From positions 124,001 through 188,000 of the forward strand of contig NZ_JAINRC010000014.1 in the NCBI RefSeq assembly GCF_020400655.1: 64,000 bases of DNA, read 5' to 3'. The notes under the pieces are model-generated. The model was not told the origin of the DNA. It did no database searches and saw only the letters and a program-made list of their open reading frames with translations. The position numbers and the translations under genes were made by a program. Origin of the DNA: Streptomyces spinosus. Its GTDB lineage: Bacteria; Actinomycetota; Actinomycetes; Streptomycetales; Streptomycetaceae. Shown piece by piece: positions 56,661 to 64,000 of the stretch; within the stretch, counting starts at the first letter, position 1, and each line of letters starts with the position of its first letter.

Positions 56661-57079
56661 TGGCCATCCGTCACCCCTCTATCGCCTCGAAGGCCGCCAA
56701 GGCCGCCAAGGCCGCGCGCGTCGCCAAGGCGCGCCGTCACGCCGCCGAGGGCAAGAACACCGTCGAGACCCCGCTGAGCAAGTCGTACACGGACCCCCGT
56801 GACGTCCTGCTCAAGCCGGTCGTCTCCGAGAAGAGCTACGCGCTCCTCGACGAGAACAAGTACACGTTCATCGTCGACCCGAACGCCAACAAGACCCAGA
56901 TCAAGCAGGCCGTCCAGGCGGTCTTCGACGTCAAGGTCACCGGGGTCAACACGATCAACCGCCAGGGCAAGCGCAAGCGGACCCGCACCGGCTTCGGCCA
57001 GCGCGCGGGCTCCAAGCGCGCGATCGTGACCCTCGCCGAGGGCGACCGTATCGACATCTTCGGCGGTCCGACCGCGTAA
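56660..57079 (+). CDS. rplW: 50S ribosomal protein L23, N-terminally extended
   Basis: 139 residues, about 40 longer than common L23. The extra N-terminus is Ala/Lys/Arg-rich (AAKAAKAARVAKARRHAAEG). The core starts at DPRDVLLKPVVSEKSYALLD and has the usual RNA-binding loop. TGATG overlap with rplD. Confidence 0.96.
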   Translation: MAIRHPSIASKAAKAAKAARVAKARRHAAEGKNTVETPLSKSYTDPRDVLLKPVVSEKSYALLDENKYTFIVDPNANKTQIKQAVQAVFDVKVTGVNTINRQGKRKRTRTGFGQRAGSKRAIVTLAEGDRIDIFGGPTA

Positions 57080-57117
57080 GCGGGTCGGATCGTCCGATAT
57101 CGGACGAGGACTGAGAA

Positions 57118-57954
57118 ATGGGAATCCGCAAGTACAAGCCGACTACGCCGGGCCGTCGTGGCGCCAGCGTCGCCGACTTCGTCGAGGTCACGCGGTCCAC
57201 GCCGGAGAAGTCGCTGGTCCGTCCCCTGCACAGCAAGGGCGGCCGTAACAACGCCGGTCGTGTGACCGTTCGCCACCAGGGTGGCGGACACAAGCGCGCC
57301 TACCGTCTGATCGACTTCCGTCGTCACGACAAGGACGGCGTGCCGGCGAAGGTCGCGCACATCGAGTACGACCCCAACCGCACCGCGCGCATCGCGCTGC
57401 TGCACTACGCCGACGGCGAGAAGCGCTACATCCTCGCCCCGCGCAACCTGCAGCAGGGCGACACCGTGGAGAACGGTCCCGGGGCCGACATCAAGCCGGG
57501 CAACAACCTGGCCCTCCGCAACATCCCGGTCGGTACCACGATCCACGCGATCGAGCTCCGTCCCGGTGGCGGTGCGAAGCTCGCCCGTTCCGCGGGTGCC
57601 TCGGTGCAGCTCCTGGCTCGTGAGGGCGCCATGGCGACCCTGCGTATGCCGTCCGGCGAGATCCGCATGGTGGACGCGCGCTGCCGCGCCACCGTCGGCG
57701 AGGTCGGCAACGCCGAGCAGAGCAACATCAACTGGGGCAAGGCGGGCCGCAAGCGGTGGCTGGGCGTTCGCCCGACCGTCCGTGGTGTGGTCATGAACCC
57801 GGTTGACCACCCGCACGGTGGTGGTGAGGGCCGGACCTCCGGTGGTCGCCACCCTGTGTCCCCGTGGGGCAAGAAGGAAGGCCGTACTCGTTCGCCCAAG
57901 AAGGCGTCGAACAAGTACATCGTCCGCCGCCGCAAGACGAACAAGAAGCGCTAA
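57118..57954 (+). CDS. rplB: 50S ribosomal protein L2
   Basis: 278 residues. GIRKYKPTTPGRRGASVADF and the conserved MNPVDHPHGGGEGRTSGG with the His near the peptidyl transferase centre. Confidence 0.97.
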   Translation: MGIRKYKPTTPGRRGASVADFVEVTRSTPEKSLVRPLHSKGGRNNAGRVTVRHQGGGHKRAYRLIDFRRHDKDGVPAKVAHIEYDPNRTARIALLHYADGEKRYILAPRNLQQGDTVENGPGADIKPGNNLALRNIPVGTTIHAIELRPGGGAKLARSAGASVQLLAREGAMATLRMPSGEIRMVDARCRATVGEVGNAEQSNINWGKAGRKRWLGVRPTVRGVVMNPVDHPHGGGEGRTSGGRHPVSPWGKKEGRTRSPKKASNKYIVRRRKTNKKR

Positions 57955-57966
57955 GGACGGGTTGAG

Positions 57967-58248
57967 ATGCCTCGTAGCTTGAAGAAGGGGCCCTTCGTCG
58001 ACGACCACCTGATGAAGAAGGTGGACACGCAGAACGAAGCCGGCACCAAGAACGTCATCAAGACCTGGTCCCGTCGCTCGATGATCGTCCCGGCCATGCT
58101 CGGCCACACGATCGCGGTGCACAACGGCAAGACCCACATCCCGGTGTTCGTCACCGAGTCGATGGTCGGCCACAAGCTCGGCGAGTTCTCGCCGACGCGC
58201 ACCTTCCGGGGCCACGTCAAGGAAGACCGGAAGTCGAAGCGCCGCTAG
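57967..58248 (+). CDS. rpsS: 30S ribosomal protein S19
   Basis: 93 residues. PRSLKKGPFVDDHLMKKV and GHKLGEFSPTRTFRGH signatures. AAGGA ribosome site; 12 bases after rplB. Confidence 0.97.
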   Translation: MPRSLKKGPFVDDHLMKKVDTQNEAGTKNVIKTWSRRSMIVPAMLGHTIAVHNGKTHIPVFVTESMVGHKLGEFSPTRTFRGHVKEDRKSKRR

Positions 58249-58291
58249 CAGCGGATCGCATTCAGACACGTAAGTAACTGAAGGGACAACC

Positions 58292-58639
58292 ATGGAAGCC
58301 AGGGCCCAGGCGCGGTACATCCGCGTCACGCCCATGAAGGCCCGCCGCGTGGTGGACCTCATCCGTGGCATGGACGCCACGGAGGCCCAGGCCGTCCTGC
58401 GATTCGCTCCGCAGGCCGCCTCGGTGCCGGTGGGCAAGGTGCTGGACAGCGCCATCGCCAACGCCGCGCACAACTACGACCACACCGATGTCGACAGCCT
58501 CTTCATTTCCGAGGCCTACGTCGACGAGGGCCCGACCCTGAAGCGGTTCCGTCCGCGTGCCCAGGGCCGTGCCTACCGGATCCGCAAGCGGACCAGCCAC
58601 ATCACCGTGGTCGTCAGCAGCAAGGAAGGAACCCGGTAA
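58292..58639 (+). CDS. rplV: 50S ribosomal protein L22
   Basis: 115 residues. The beta-hairpin that lines the exit tunnel (RFRPRAQGRAYRIRKRTSHI) is intact, without macrolide-resistance-type changes that I can see. Its TAA overlaps the rpsC ATG (TAATG). Confidence 0.97.
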   Translation: MEARAQARYIRVTPMKARRVVDLIRGMDATEAQAVLRFAPQAASVPVGKVLDSAIANAAHNYDHTDVDSLFISEAYVDEGPTLKRFRPRAQGRAYRIRKRTSHITVVVSSKEGTR

Positions 58640-59460
58640 TGGGCCAGAAGGTAAACCCGCACGGGTTCCGGCTCGGTGTCACGACCGACTTCAAGTCGCG
58701 TTGGTACGCCGACAAGCTGTACAAGGACTACGTCAAGGAAGACGTCGCCATCCGTCGGATGATGACGTCCGGCATGGAGCGCGCCGGCATCTCCAAGGTC
58801 GAGATCGAGCGCACCCGTGACCGCGTGCGTGTGGACATCCACACCGCTCGTCCGGGCATCGTGATCGGCCGCCGTGGCGCCGAGGCCGACCGCATCCGCG
58901 GTGACCTCGAGAAGCTCACGGGCAAGCAGGTCCAGCTGAACATCCTCGAGGTCAAGAACCCCGAGACCGACGCTCAGCTCGTGGCCCAGGCCGTCGCCGA
59001 GCAGCTCTCCTCCCGCGTCTCCTTCCGTCGGGCCATGCGCAAGAGCATGCAGTCCGCCATGAAGGCCGGCGCCAAGGGCATCAAGATCCAGTGCGGTGGC
59101 CGCCTCGGCGGCGCCGAGATGTCCCGCTCGGAGTTCTACCGCGAGGGCCGCGTGCCCCTGCACACGCTCCGCGCGAACGTGGACTACGGCTTCTTCGAGG
59201 CCAAGACGACCTTCGGCCGCATCGGTGTGAAGGTCTGGATCTACAAGGGCGACGTCAAGAACATCGCCGAGGTCCGCGCCGAGAACGCTGCCGCCCGTGC
59301 GGGTAACCGCCCGGCCCGCGGTGGCGCCGACCGCCCGGCCCGTGGTGGCCGCGGTGGCGAGCGGCGCGGTCGCAAGCCGCAGCAGGCTGCCGGTGCCGAG
59401 GCCCCCAAGGCCGAGGCCCCCGCCGCCGCTCCGGCTGAGAGCACCGGAACGGAGGCCTGA
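58639..59460 (+). CDS. rpsC: 30S ribosomal protein S3
   Basis: 273 residues. KH domain with RPGIVIGRRGAEADRIRGDL. The C-terminus (from about 215) is an extended basic/Ala-rich tail (RPARGGADRPARGGRGGERR), common in actinobacteria and absent from E. coli S3. Confidence 0.97.
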   Translation: MGQKVNPHGFRLGVTTDFKSRWYADKLYKDYVKEDVAIRRMMTSGMERAGISKVEIERTRDRVRVDIHTARPGIVIGRRGAEADRIRGDLEKLTGKQVQLNILEVKNPETDAQLVAQAVAEQLSSRVSFRRAMRKSMQSAMKAGAKGIKIQCGGRLGGAEMSRSEFYREGRVPLHTLRANVDYGFFEAKTTFGRIGVKVWIYKGDVKNIAEVRAENAAARAGNRPARGGADRPARGGRGGERRGRKPQQAAGAEAPKAEAPAAAPAESTGTEA

Positions 59461-59465
59461 CCGTC

Positions 59466-59885
59466 ATGCTGATCCCCCGTAGGGTCAAGCACCGCAAGCA
59501 GCACCACCCGAAGCGCAACGGTATGTCCAAGGGTGGGACGCAGGTTGCGTTCGGCGAGTACGGCATCCAGGCGCTGACCCCGGCCTACGTGACGAACCGC
59601 CAGATCGAGGCGGCTCGTATCGCGATGACCCGCCACATCAAGCGTGGCGGCAAGGTCTGGATCAACATCTACCCGGACCGTCCCCTCACCAAGAAGCCGG
59701 CCGAGACCCGCATGGGTTCCGGTAAGGGTTCCCCGGAGTGGTGGATCGCCAACGTCAAGCCCGGACGTGTGATGTTCGAGCTGTCGTACCCCAACGAGAA
59801 GATCGCCCGTGAGGCGCTGACGCGTGCGGCCCACAAGCTGCCGATGAAGTGCCGGATCGTCAAGCGCGAGGCAGGTGAAGCGTGA
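59466..59885 (+). CDS. rplP: 50S ribosomal protein L16
   Basis: 139 residues. LIPRRVKHRKQHHPKRNGMS and GSGKGSPEWWIANVKPGRVM. GGAGG ribosome site inside the end of rpsC. Confidence 0.97.
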   Translation: MLIPRRVKHRKQHHPKRNGMSKGGTQVAFGEYGIQALTPAYVTNRQIEAARIAMTRHIKRGGKVWINIYPDRPLTKKPAETRMGSGKGSPEWWIANVKPGRVMFELSYPNEKIAREALTRAAHKLPMKCRIVKREAGEA

Positions 59886-60109
59886 TGTCGGCCGGTACCA
59901 AGGCGTCCGAGCTGCGCGAGCTGGGCAACGAGGAGCTTCTGGGCAAGCTCCGCGAGGCCAAGGAAGAGCTGTTCAACCTCCGCTTCCAGGCGGCGACGGG
60001 TCAGCTCGAGAACCACGGTCGGCTGAAGGCCGTCCGCAAGGACATCGCGCGGATCTACACCCTGATGCGTGAGCGCGAGCTGGGCATCGAGACGGTGGAG
60101 AGCGCCTGA
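59885..60109 (+). CDS. rpmC: 50S ribosomal protein L29
   Basis: 74 residues from ATG at 59885, which overlaps the rplP TGA (TGATG). A GTG three bases earlier is also in frame. ELRELGNEELLGKLREAKEE and LKAVRKDIARIYTLMRE are typical. Confidence 0.96.
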   Translation: MSAGTKASELRELGNEELLGKLREAKEELFNLRFQAATGQLENHGRLKAVRKDIARIYTLMRERELGIETVESA

Positions 60110-60393
60110 TGAGCGAGAGCAACGTGACTGAGAACACCGAAGCCCGAGGCTTCCGCAAGACCCGTGAGGGTCTGGTCGTCAGCGACAAGATGGACAAGAC
60201 CGTCGTCGTCGCCGTCGAGGACCGTGTGAAGCACGCGCTGTACGGCAAGGTCATCCGCCGTACGAACAAGCTCAAGGCCCACGACGAGCAGAACGCCGCG
60301 GGCGTCGGCGACCGCGTCCTCCTCATGGAGACCCGGCCGCTGTCCGCGACGAAGCGCTGGCGCGTCGTCGAGATCCTCGAGAAGGCCAAGTAA
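60109..60393 (+). CDS. rpsQ: 30S ribosomal protein S17
   Basis: 94 residues, TGATG overlap with rpmC. RKTREGLVVSDKMDKTVVVA and the C-terminal ETRPLSATKRWRVVEI. Last gene before a spacer with two hairpins. Confidence 0.97.
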   Translation: MSESNVTENTEARGFRKTREGLVVSDKMDKTVVVAVEDRVKHALYGKVIRRTNKLKAHDEQNAAGVGDRVLLMETRPLSATKRWRVVEILEKAK

Positions 60394-60396
60394 TTC

Positions 60397-60464
60397 TCCT
60401 GCGGGGCGCCCCTCGCAGGACAGTTCCGCCAGGCTCCGGGGGCCGCTCGGTGAGCGGCCCCCGG
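60397..60464 (+). promoter_or_regulatory. Two hairpins between rpsQ and rplN
   Basis: TCCTGCG/CGCAGGA (60397-60420) followed by a perfect 13-bp stem CCGGGGGCCGCTC / GAGCGGCCCCCGG around GGT (60436-60464). They mark the S10-spc boundary and may cause partial termination or RNA processing. No T tract follows. Confidence 0.75.
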
Positions 60465-60492
60465 GGAACCGGCAGACGATCAGGAGATAGAC

Positions 60493-60861
60493 GTGATCCA
60501 GCAGGAGTCGCGACTGCGTGTCGCCGACAACACTGGTGCGAAGGAGATCCTTTGCATCCGTGTGCTCGGTGGCTCCGGTCGCCGCTACGCGGGCATCGGT
60601 GACGTCATCGTCGCCACCGTCAAGGACGCGATCCCCGGTGGCAACGTGAAGAAGGGTGACGTCGTCAAGGCGGTCATCGTTCGCACCGTCAAGGAGCGCC
60701 GCCGTCCGGACGGCTCGTACATCCGCTTCGACGAGAACGCCGCCGTCATTCTGAAGAACGACGGCGACCCTCGCGGCACCCGCATCTTCGGCCCGGTCGG
60801 GCGTGAGCTGCGCGAGAAGAAGTTCATGAAGATCATCTCGCTGGCTCCGGAGGTGCTGTAA
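60493..60861 (+). CDS. rplN: 50S ribosomal protein L14
   Basis: 122 residues from GTG with AGGAG upstream. IQQESRLRVADNTGAKEILC and ENAAVILKNDGDPRGTRIFG. First gene of the spc part. Confidence 0.97.
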   Translation: MIQQESRLRVADNTGAKEILCIRVLGGSGRRYAGIGDVIVATVKDAIPGGNVKKGDVVKAVIVRTVKERRRPDGSYIRFDENAAVILKNDGDPRGTRIFGPVGRELREKKFMKIISLAPEVL

Positions 60862-60863
60862 GC

Positions 60864-61187
60864 ATGAAGATCAAGAAGGGCGACCTGGTCCAGGTCATCA
60901 CCGGCAAGGACAAGGGCAAGCAGGGCAAGGTCATTGCCGCTTACCCGCGCGAGGAGCGCGTCCTGGTCGAGGGTGTCAACCGGGTCAAGAAGCACACCAA
61001 GGCCGGTCCGACCGCCACCGGTTCCCAGGCCGGCGGCATCGTGACCACCGAGGCGCCGATCCACGTCTCCAACGTCCAGCTGGTCGTGGAGAAGGACGGC
61101 CAGAAGGTCGTCACGCGTGTCGGCTACCGCTTCGACGAAGAGGGCAACAAGATCCGCGTTGCCAAGCGGACGGGTGAGGACATCTGA
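60864..61187 (+). CDS. rplX: 50S ribosomal protein L24
   Basis: 107 residues. KOW motif KKGDLVQVITGKDKGKQGKV at the N-terminus. Two bases after rplN; TGATG overlap with rplE. Confidence 0.97.
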   Translation: MKIKKGDLVQVITGKDKGKQGKVIAAYPREERVLVEGVNRVKKHTKAGPTATGSQAGGIVTTEAPIHVSNVQLVVEKDGQKVVTRVGYRFDEEGNKIRVAKRTGEDI

Positions 61188-61744
61188 TGGCTACCACCAC
61201 CACTCCGCGTCTGAAGCAGAAGTACCGCGAGGAGATCGCGGGCAAGCTGCGTGACGAGTTCAAGTACGAGAACGTCATGCAGGTCCCGGGCCTCGTCAAG
61301 ATCGTGGTCAACATGGGTGTGGGCGACGCCGCCCGCGACTCCAAGCTGATCGAGGGCGCCATCCGCGACCTCACCACGATCACCGGTCAGAAGCCGGCCG
61401 TCACCAAGGCCCGCAAGTCCATCGCGCAGTTCAAGCTGCGTGAGGGTCAGCCGATCGGTGCCCACGTCACGCTCCGTGGCGACCGCATGTGGGAGTTCCT
61501 GGACCGCACCCTGTCGCTCGCGCTGCCGCGCATCCGCGACTTCCGCGGCCTGTCCCCCAAGCAGTTCGACGGCCGTGGCAACTACACCTTCGGTCTCACG
61601 GAGCAGGTCATGTTCCACGAGATCGACCAGGACAAGATCGACCGCGTCCGGGGTATGGACATCACCGTGGTGACCACGGCGACCAACGACGAAGAGGGCC
61701 GTGCCCTTCTCCGTCACCTCGGCTTCCCGTTCAAGGAGGCGTGA
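61187..61744 (+). CDS. rplE: 50S ribosomal protein L5
   Basis: 185 residues. PGLVKIVVNMGVGDAARDSK and FRGLSPKQFDGRGNYTFGL. Binds 5S rRNA. Confidence 0.97.
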   Translation: MATTTTPRLKQKYREEIAGKLRDEFKYENVMQVPGLVKIVVNMGVGDAARDSKLIEGAIRDLTTITGQKPAVTKARKSIAQFKLREGQPIGAHVTLRGDRMWEFLDRTLSLALPRIRDFRGLSPKQFDGRGNYTFGLTEQVMFHEIDQDKIDRVRGMDITVVTTATNDEEGRALLRHLGFPFKEA

Positions 61745-61749
61745 GCGAG

Positions 61750-61935
61750 ATGGCGAAGAAGGCTCTCATCGCGAAGGCTGCTCGCAAGCCCAAGTTCGGT
61801 GTGCGTGGCTACACCCGCTGCCAGCGCTGCGGCCGTCCCCACTCCGTGTACCGCAAGTTCGGCCTGTGCCGCGTGTGCCTTCGTGAGATGGCTCACCGTG
61901 GCGAGCTGCCGGGCGTGACCAAGAGCTCCTGGTAA
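61750..61935 (+). CDS. rpsN: 30S ribosomal protein S14, type Z
   Basis: 61 residues: AKKALIAKAARKPKFGVRG, then CQRCGRP and CRVCLREMAHRGELPGV. The CxxC-x(n)-CxxC pattern makes it the short zinc-binding form. AAGGAGG ribosome site inside rplE. Confidence 0.97.
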   Translation: MAKKALIAKAARKPKFGVRGYTRCQRCGRPHSVYRKFGLCRVCLREMAHRGELPGVTKSSW

Positions 61936-62146
61936 TCCCGACTTTTAGGGATTCCTGGACCTCTCGGTAAGCAACCGGGACGGCAGGGGCTCCTCCCCTC
62001 ATGGCTTAGGCTGGGAGGGTTGGGCCTCTGCCGCCCTGAACGACTTACTACGCCGTAGGTCCCCGCACCGCACCCGTCCCGTCCATGTATGGGGAGAGGG
62101 ATGGCGCATATAGGAAACCCCGGCGAGAAAGGCCACAGGCCAATTC

Positions 62147-62545
62147 ATGACCATGACTGATCCGATCGCAGACATGCTGACGCGTCTGCGGAACGCGAAC
62201 TCGGCGTACCACGACTCGGTGTCGATGCCGCACTCCAAGATCAAGTCTCACATCGCGGAGATCCTCCAGCAGGAGGGCTTCATCACGGGCTGGAAGGTCG
62301 AGGACGCCGAGGTCGGCAAGAACCTCGTCCTGGAGCTGAAGTTCGGCCCCAACCGTGAGCGCTCCATCGCGGGCATCAAGCGGATCTCCAAGCCCGGTCT
62401 CCGGGTGTACGCGAAGTCCACCAACCTGCCGAAGGTGCTCGGCGGCCTCGGCGTGGCGATCATCTCCACGTCGCACGGGCTCCTCACCGACAAGCAGGCC
62501 GGCAAGAAGGGCGTGGGTGGGGAAGTCCTCGCCTACGTCTGGTAG
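62147..62545 (+). CDS. rpsH: 30S ribosomal protein S8
   Basis: 132 residues, or 130 from the ATG at 62153. DPIADMLTRLRNANSAYHDS and KVLGGLGVAIISTSHGLLTD. Preceded by a 211-base spacer after rpsN, long for this cluster. S8 represses the spc operon in E. coli. Confidence 0.97.
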   Translation: MTMTDPIADMLTRLRNANSAYHDSVSMPHSKIKSHIAEILQQEGFITGWKVEDAEVGKNLVLELKFGPNRERSIAGIKRISKPGLRVYAKSTNLPKVLGGLGVAIISTSHGLLTDKQAGKKGVGGEVLAYVW

Positions 62546-62569
62546 CAGAAGGGAACGGAGGAAACAGCT

Positions 62570-63109
62570 ATGTCGCGCATCGGCAAGCTCCCCATCGCGG
62601 TTCCCGCCGGCGTGGACGTCACCATCGACGGCCGGACGGTCTCGGTCAAGGGCCCCAAGGGCTCGCTGACCCACACCGTCGCCGCGCCGATCGACATCGC
62701 TAAGGGCGAGGACGGCACCCTCCAGGTGACCCGCCCGAACGACGAGCGTCAGAGCAAGGCCCTGCACGGCCTCTCCCGCACGCTGGTGGCGAACATGATC
62801 ACCGGCGTGACCCAGGGTTACGTGAAGAAGCTCGAGATCAGCGGTGTCGGTTACCGAGTGACCGCCAAGGGTTCGAACCTTGAGTTCGCTCTCGGTTACA
62901 GCCACCCGATCCTGGTCGAGGCCCCCGAGGGCATCACCTTCAAGGTGGAGACCCCGACCCGTTTCTCGGTCGAGGGCATCGACAAGCAGAAGGTCGGCGA
63001 GGTTGCGGCCAACATCCGCAAGCTGCGCAAGCCCGACCCGTACAAGGCCAAGGGCGTCAAGTACGAGGGCGAAGTCATCCGCCGCAAGGTCGGAAAGGCG
63101 GGTAAGTAA
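62570..63109 (+). CDS. rplF: 50S ribosomal protein L6
   Basis: 179 residues. SRIGKLPIAVPAGVDVTIDG at the start and the C-terminal signature RKPDPYKAKGVKYEGEVI. GGAGG ribosome site. Confidence 0.97.
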   Translation: MSRIGKLPIAVPAGVDVTIDGRTVSVKGPKGSLTHTVAAPIDIAKGEDGTLQVTRPNDERQSKALHGLSRTLVANMITGVTQGYVKKLEISGVGYRVTAKGSNLEFALGYSHPILVEAPEGITFKVETPTRFSVEGIDKQKVGEVAANIRKLRKPDPYKAKGVKYEGEVIRRKVGKAGK

Positions 63110-63112
63110 GCC

Positions 63113-63496
63113 ATGGCATACGGGCAGAAGATCCTCAAGGGCGACGCCTACAAGCGCGCCGCGATCAAGCGCCGTCACATCCGGATCCGCAAGCGGATCT
63201 CCGGTACGGCGGAGCGTCCCCGTCTGGTCGTGACCCGCTCCAACCGCCACATCGTGGCGCAGGTGATCGACGACCTGAAGGGCCACACCCTGGCGTCGGC
63301 GTCCACCCTGGACGCGTCGATCCGTGGCGGCGAGGCCGACAAGTCCGCGCAGGCCAAGCAGGTCGGCGCGCTGGTCGCCGAGCGTGCCAAGGCCGCCGGT
63401 GTCGAGGCCGTCGTGTTCGACCGTGGTGGCAACCAGTACGCCGGGCGCATCGCCGCCCTGGCGGACGCCGCCCGCGAAGCCGGGCTCAAGTTCTGA
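63113..63496 (+). CDS. rplR: 50S ribosomal protein L18
   Basis: 127 residues. RRHIRIRKRISGTAERPRLV and FDRGGNQYAGRIAALADAAR. Binds 5S rRNA. Confidence 0.97.
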   Translation: MAYGQKILKGDAYKRAAIKRRHIRIRKRISGTAERPRLVVTRSNRHIVAQVIDDLKGHTLASASTLDASIRGGEADKSAQAKQVGALVAERAKAAGVEAVVFDRGGNQYAGRIAALADAAREAGLKF

Positions 63497-63532
63497 GCCG
63501 CTTGTAGCTAGCGGAAAGAGAGAGGTAATCCA

Positions 63533-64000
63533 ATGGCTGGACCCCAGCGCCGCGGAAGCGGTGCCGGTGGCGGCGAGCGGCGGGACCGGAAGGGCCGTGA
63601 CGGCGGCGCTGCTGCCGCCGAGAAGACCGCGTACGTCGAGCGCGTCGTCGCGATCAACCGCGTCGCCAAGGTTGTGAAGGGTGGTCGTCGCTTCAGCTTC
63701 ACCGCGCTGGTCGTGGTGGGCGACGGTGACGGCACCGTGGGTGTCGGTTACGGCAAGGCCAAGGAGGTGCCGGCCGCCATCGCCAAGGGCGTTGAGGAGG
63801 CCAAGAAGCACTTCTTCAAGGTCCCCCGTATCCAGGGCACCATCCCGCACCCCATCCAGGGTGAGAAGGCTGCCGGCGTCGTGCTGCTCAAGCCCGCGTC
63901 CCCGGGTACCGGTGTGATCGCCGGTGGTCCGGTGCGCGCCGTGCTCGAATGCGCCGGTATCCACGACGTGCTGTCGAAGTCGCTCGGCTCCGACAACGCC
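63533..64000 (+). CDS. rpsE: 30S ribosomal protein S5 (3' partial)
   Basis: 156 codons are present and the gene runs off the window. A Gly/Arg-rich N-terminus (AGPQRRGSGAGGGERRDRKG) precedes the S5 domain (YVERVVAINRVAKVVKGGRR, then GYGKAKEVPAAI). GAGAGG ribosome site. Confidence 0.96.
   Translation, partial: MAGPQRRGSGAGGGERRDRKGRDGGAAAAEKTAYVERVVAINRVAKVVKGGRRFSFTALVVVGDGDGTVGVGYGKAKEVPAAIAKGVEEAKKHFFKVPRIQGTIPHPIQGEKAAGVVLLKPASPGTGVIAGGPVRAVLECAGIHDVLSKSLGSDNA

Noticed and set aside
61936..62146. Promoter or riboswitch in the rpsN-rpsH spacer
   Set aside because: The 211-base spacer is long, but I found no convincing -35/-10 pair or well-formed structure.

Overview
The window is high-GC actinobacterial DNA. 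Its gene order (nuoLMN, htpX, rpmG with tRNA genes, paired MaoC genes, murB, add, aspC, secE-nusG, rplKA, rplJL, rpoBC, rpsLG-fusA-tuf, then S10 and spc r-protein genes) and many GTG starts point to a Streptomyces chromosome core. No phage, transposon, CRISPR array or rRNA operon was seen.

Layout. 1-4939 holds the 3' end of the complex I operon (nuoL partial, nuoM, nuoN). 5.1-11.7 kb is a patchwork of housekeeping and small genes: HtpX, a YccF membrane protein, an APC permease, a GlsB/YeaQ-like protein, YajQ, tRNA-Tyr, a DUF6233 protein, a zinc-ribbon peptide and an NAD(P)-binding protein. 11.8-15 kb has an amidohydrolase-like protein that seems to have lost catalytic residues, tRNA-Thr, tRNA-Met, rpmG and a HadA/HadB-like dehydratase pair. 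15-20.3 kb carries two TetR modules whose operators can be read in the sequence: TetR with an MFS exporter, and TetR divergent to an NAD(P)-binding protein, with murB between them. 20.3-23.7 kb has add, aspC and tRNA-Trp.

23.7-37.7 kb is the secE-nusG / rplKA / rplJL / rpoBC block. It is interrupted by a lipoprotein gene and a 1.1-kb intergenic tract of degenerate GC-rich repeats, with an attenuator-like hairpin in the rplJ leader. 45.6-50.2 kb is the str operon (rpsL, rpsG, fusA, tuf). 55.0-64.0 kb is the S10 and spc r-protein cluster up to a truncated rpsE. A GH115 glycosidase gene and a membrane-anchored hypothetical sit between tuf and rpsJ.

The most interesting part lies between rpoC and rpsL (37.8-45.4 kb), all on the minus strand. 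In transcription order it has a Crp-family regulator, a class III nucleotide cyclase homologue, a large protein with a degenerate P-loop and helical repeats, an SPFH/band-7-like protein, a small membrane protein of the Pycsar effector (PycTM/DUF5706) type, and an M48 metalloprotease with a proline-rich N-terminus. Several junctions overlap (GTGA, ATGA). The cyclase C-terminus and the P-loop protein N-terminus share a 27-residue glycine-rich motif resembling bacterial amyloid signalling motifs. My inference is that these genes form a cyclic-nucleotide signalling or defence module related to, but more elaborate than, known two-gene Pycsar systems.
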